This document shows positions 6,266 through 6,422 of a stretch of DNA of 6,422 nt, piece after piece. The translations under genes were made by a program, and so were the position numbers. The DNA lies in contig JACCVE010000232.1 of assembly GCA_013698285.1 (NCBI GenBank), positions 1 through 6,422 on the forward strand, given 5' to 3'. The notes beneath the pieces were generated by a model that was given only the letters and a program-made list of their open reading frames with translations, did not search any database and was not told where the DNA came from. The stretch is from Chloroflexia bacterium (GTDB lineage Bacteria > Chloroflexota > Chloroflexia > Thermomicrobiales > UBA6265). Each line of letters opens with the position of its first letter. The first letter of the stretch is position 1.

Positions 6266-6308
6266 CCTGGGTGACCCGTGTCCGCATCTGGCGGGGCGGG
6301 TCACCAGG
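6266..6308 (-). other. Strong hairpin in the rpsB-tsf spacer
   Basis: On the minus strand CCTGGTGACCCG (6308-6297) pairs with CGGGTCACCCAGG (6278-6266): 12 base pairs with one bulged base and an 18-nt loop. It begins 11 nt after the rpsB stop and ends about 30 nt before the tsf ribosome binding site. A partial terminator, attenuator or RNA processing site that sets the rpsB:tsf ratio is a reasonable inference. No U-tract follows, so full intrinsic termination is doubtful. Confidence 0.5.
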
Positions 6309-6319
6309 AGCGACGTCTG

Positions 6320-6422
6320 CTAGGTCGTGGCGGTTGCCGGTGTGTCGCCGGTCACGTCGGTAGTCGTGGCGGTTGCCGGTGTGTCGCGGGTCACGTCGGA
6401 CGCCACGGCGTCGGTCGTGGCG
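6320..6422 (-). CDS. rpsB: Ribosomal protein S2, C-terminal tail (partial)
   Basis: A minus-strand frame enters at the right edge and stops at TAG 6322-6320, giving 33 residues made almost only of Thr, Ala, Asp, Val and Pro, with the repeated segment DVT(R/G)DTPATATT. No S2 core motif is inside the window. The identification comes from its position directly upstream of tsf on the same strand and from the fact that S2 proteins often carry variable low-complexity C-terminal extensions. If correct, this extension is likely disordered and exposed on the 30S surface. The two repeat copies are nearly identical in DNA as well as protein. Confidence 0.65.
   Translation of the reverse strand, partial: ATTDAVASDVTRDTPATATTTDVTGDTPATATT
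6324..6401. repeat. 39-bp tandem duplication in the rpsB 3' end
   Basis: Copies at 6324-6362 and 6363-6401 match at 36 of their first 37 positions, the only mismatch being C/G at the 26th base. The period of 39 bp keeps the frame and gives a 13-residue protein repeat. Another start of the unit, GTCGTGGCG, appears at 6414-6422 at the window edge, 51 bp (also in frame) from the second copy, so the repeat tract probably continues outside. Confidence 0.85.

Overview
The window carries a compact high-GC bacterial housekeeping gene cluster. Six complete genes and one partial gene lie on the minus strand, and one gene fragment lies on the plus strand at the left edge. In transcription order (right to left) the minus-strand genes are rpsB (3' end only), tsf, pyrH, frr, uppS, cdsA and dxr. 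The assignments rest on family motifs read from the translations. The very high GC, frequent GTG/TTG starts and a short (~187 aa) EF-Ts fit a high-GC Chloroflexota (Thermomicrobia-like) or similar lineage, but the window alone does not prove this.

Layout. 1-216 (+) is the C-terminal end of a ComF-family phosphoribosyltransferase. 217-899 is a ~680 bp gap between the convergent comF and dxr genes. It shows several short hairpins and no convincing gene. 900-2150 (-) is dxr, 2229-3122 (-) cdsA, 3132-3971 (-) uppS, 4075-4632 (-) frr, 4715-5473 (-) pyrH, 5656-6219 (-) tsf and 6320-6422 (-) the rpsB tail. Spacers inside the cluster are 9-103 bp, except the 182 bp tsf-pyrH spacer, which holds an unusual heptanucleotide repeat element.

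How the genes work together. rpsB, tsf and frr serve translation (30S protein S2, EF-Tu nucleotide exchange, ribosome recycling). pyrH makes UDP for RNA, DNA and UDP-sugar synthesis. dxr is the committed step of the MEP isoprenoid pathway, whose products feed UppS, which makes the undecaprenyl lipid carrier for cell-wall polymers. cdsA makes CDP-diacylglycerol for phospholipids. The order is a widely conserved bacterial arrangement, so the genes themselves are ordinary.

The less ordinary features are: (1) an array of 7-bp repeats between tsf and pyrH with an inverted counterpart that overlaps and ends the tsf reading frame; (2) a near-identical 39-bp tandem duplication in the 3' end of rpsB, encoding a Thr/Ala/Asp-rich 13-residue repeat; (3) a strong hairpin in the rpsB-tsf spacer. 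I found no CRISPR array, transposase, tRNA or rRNA, and no evidence of a wholly new system.
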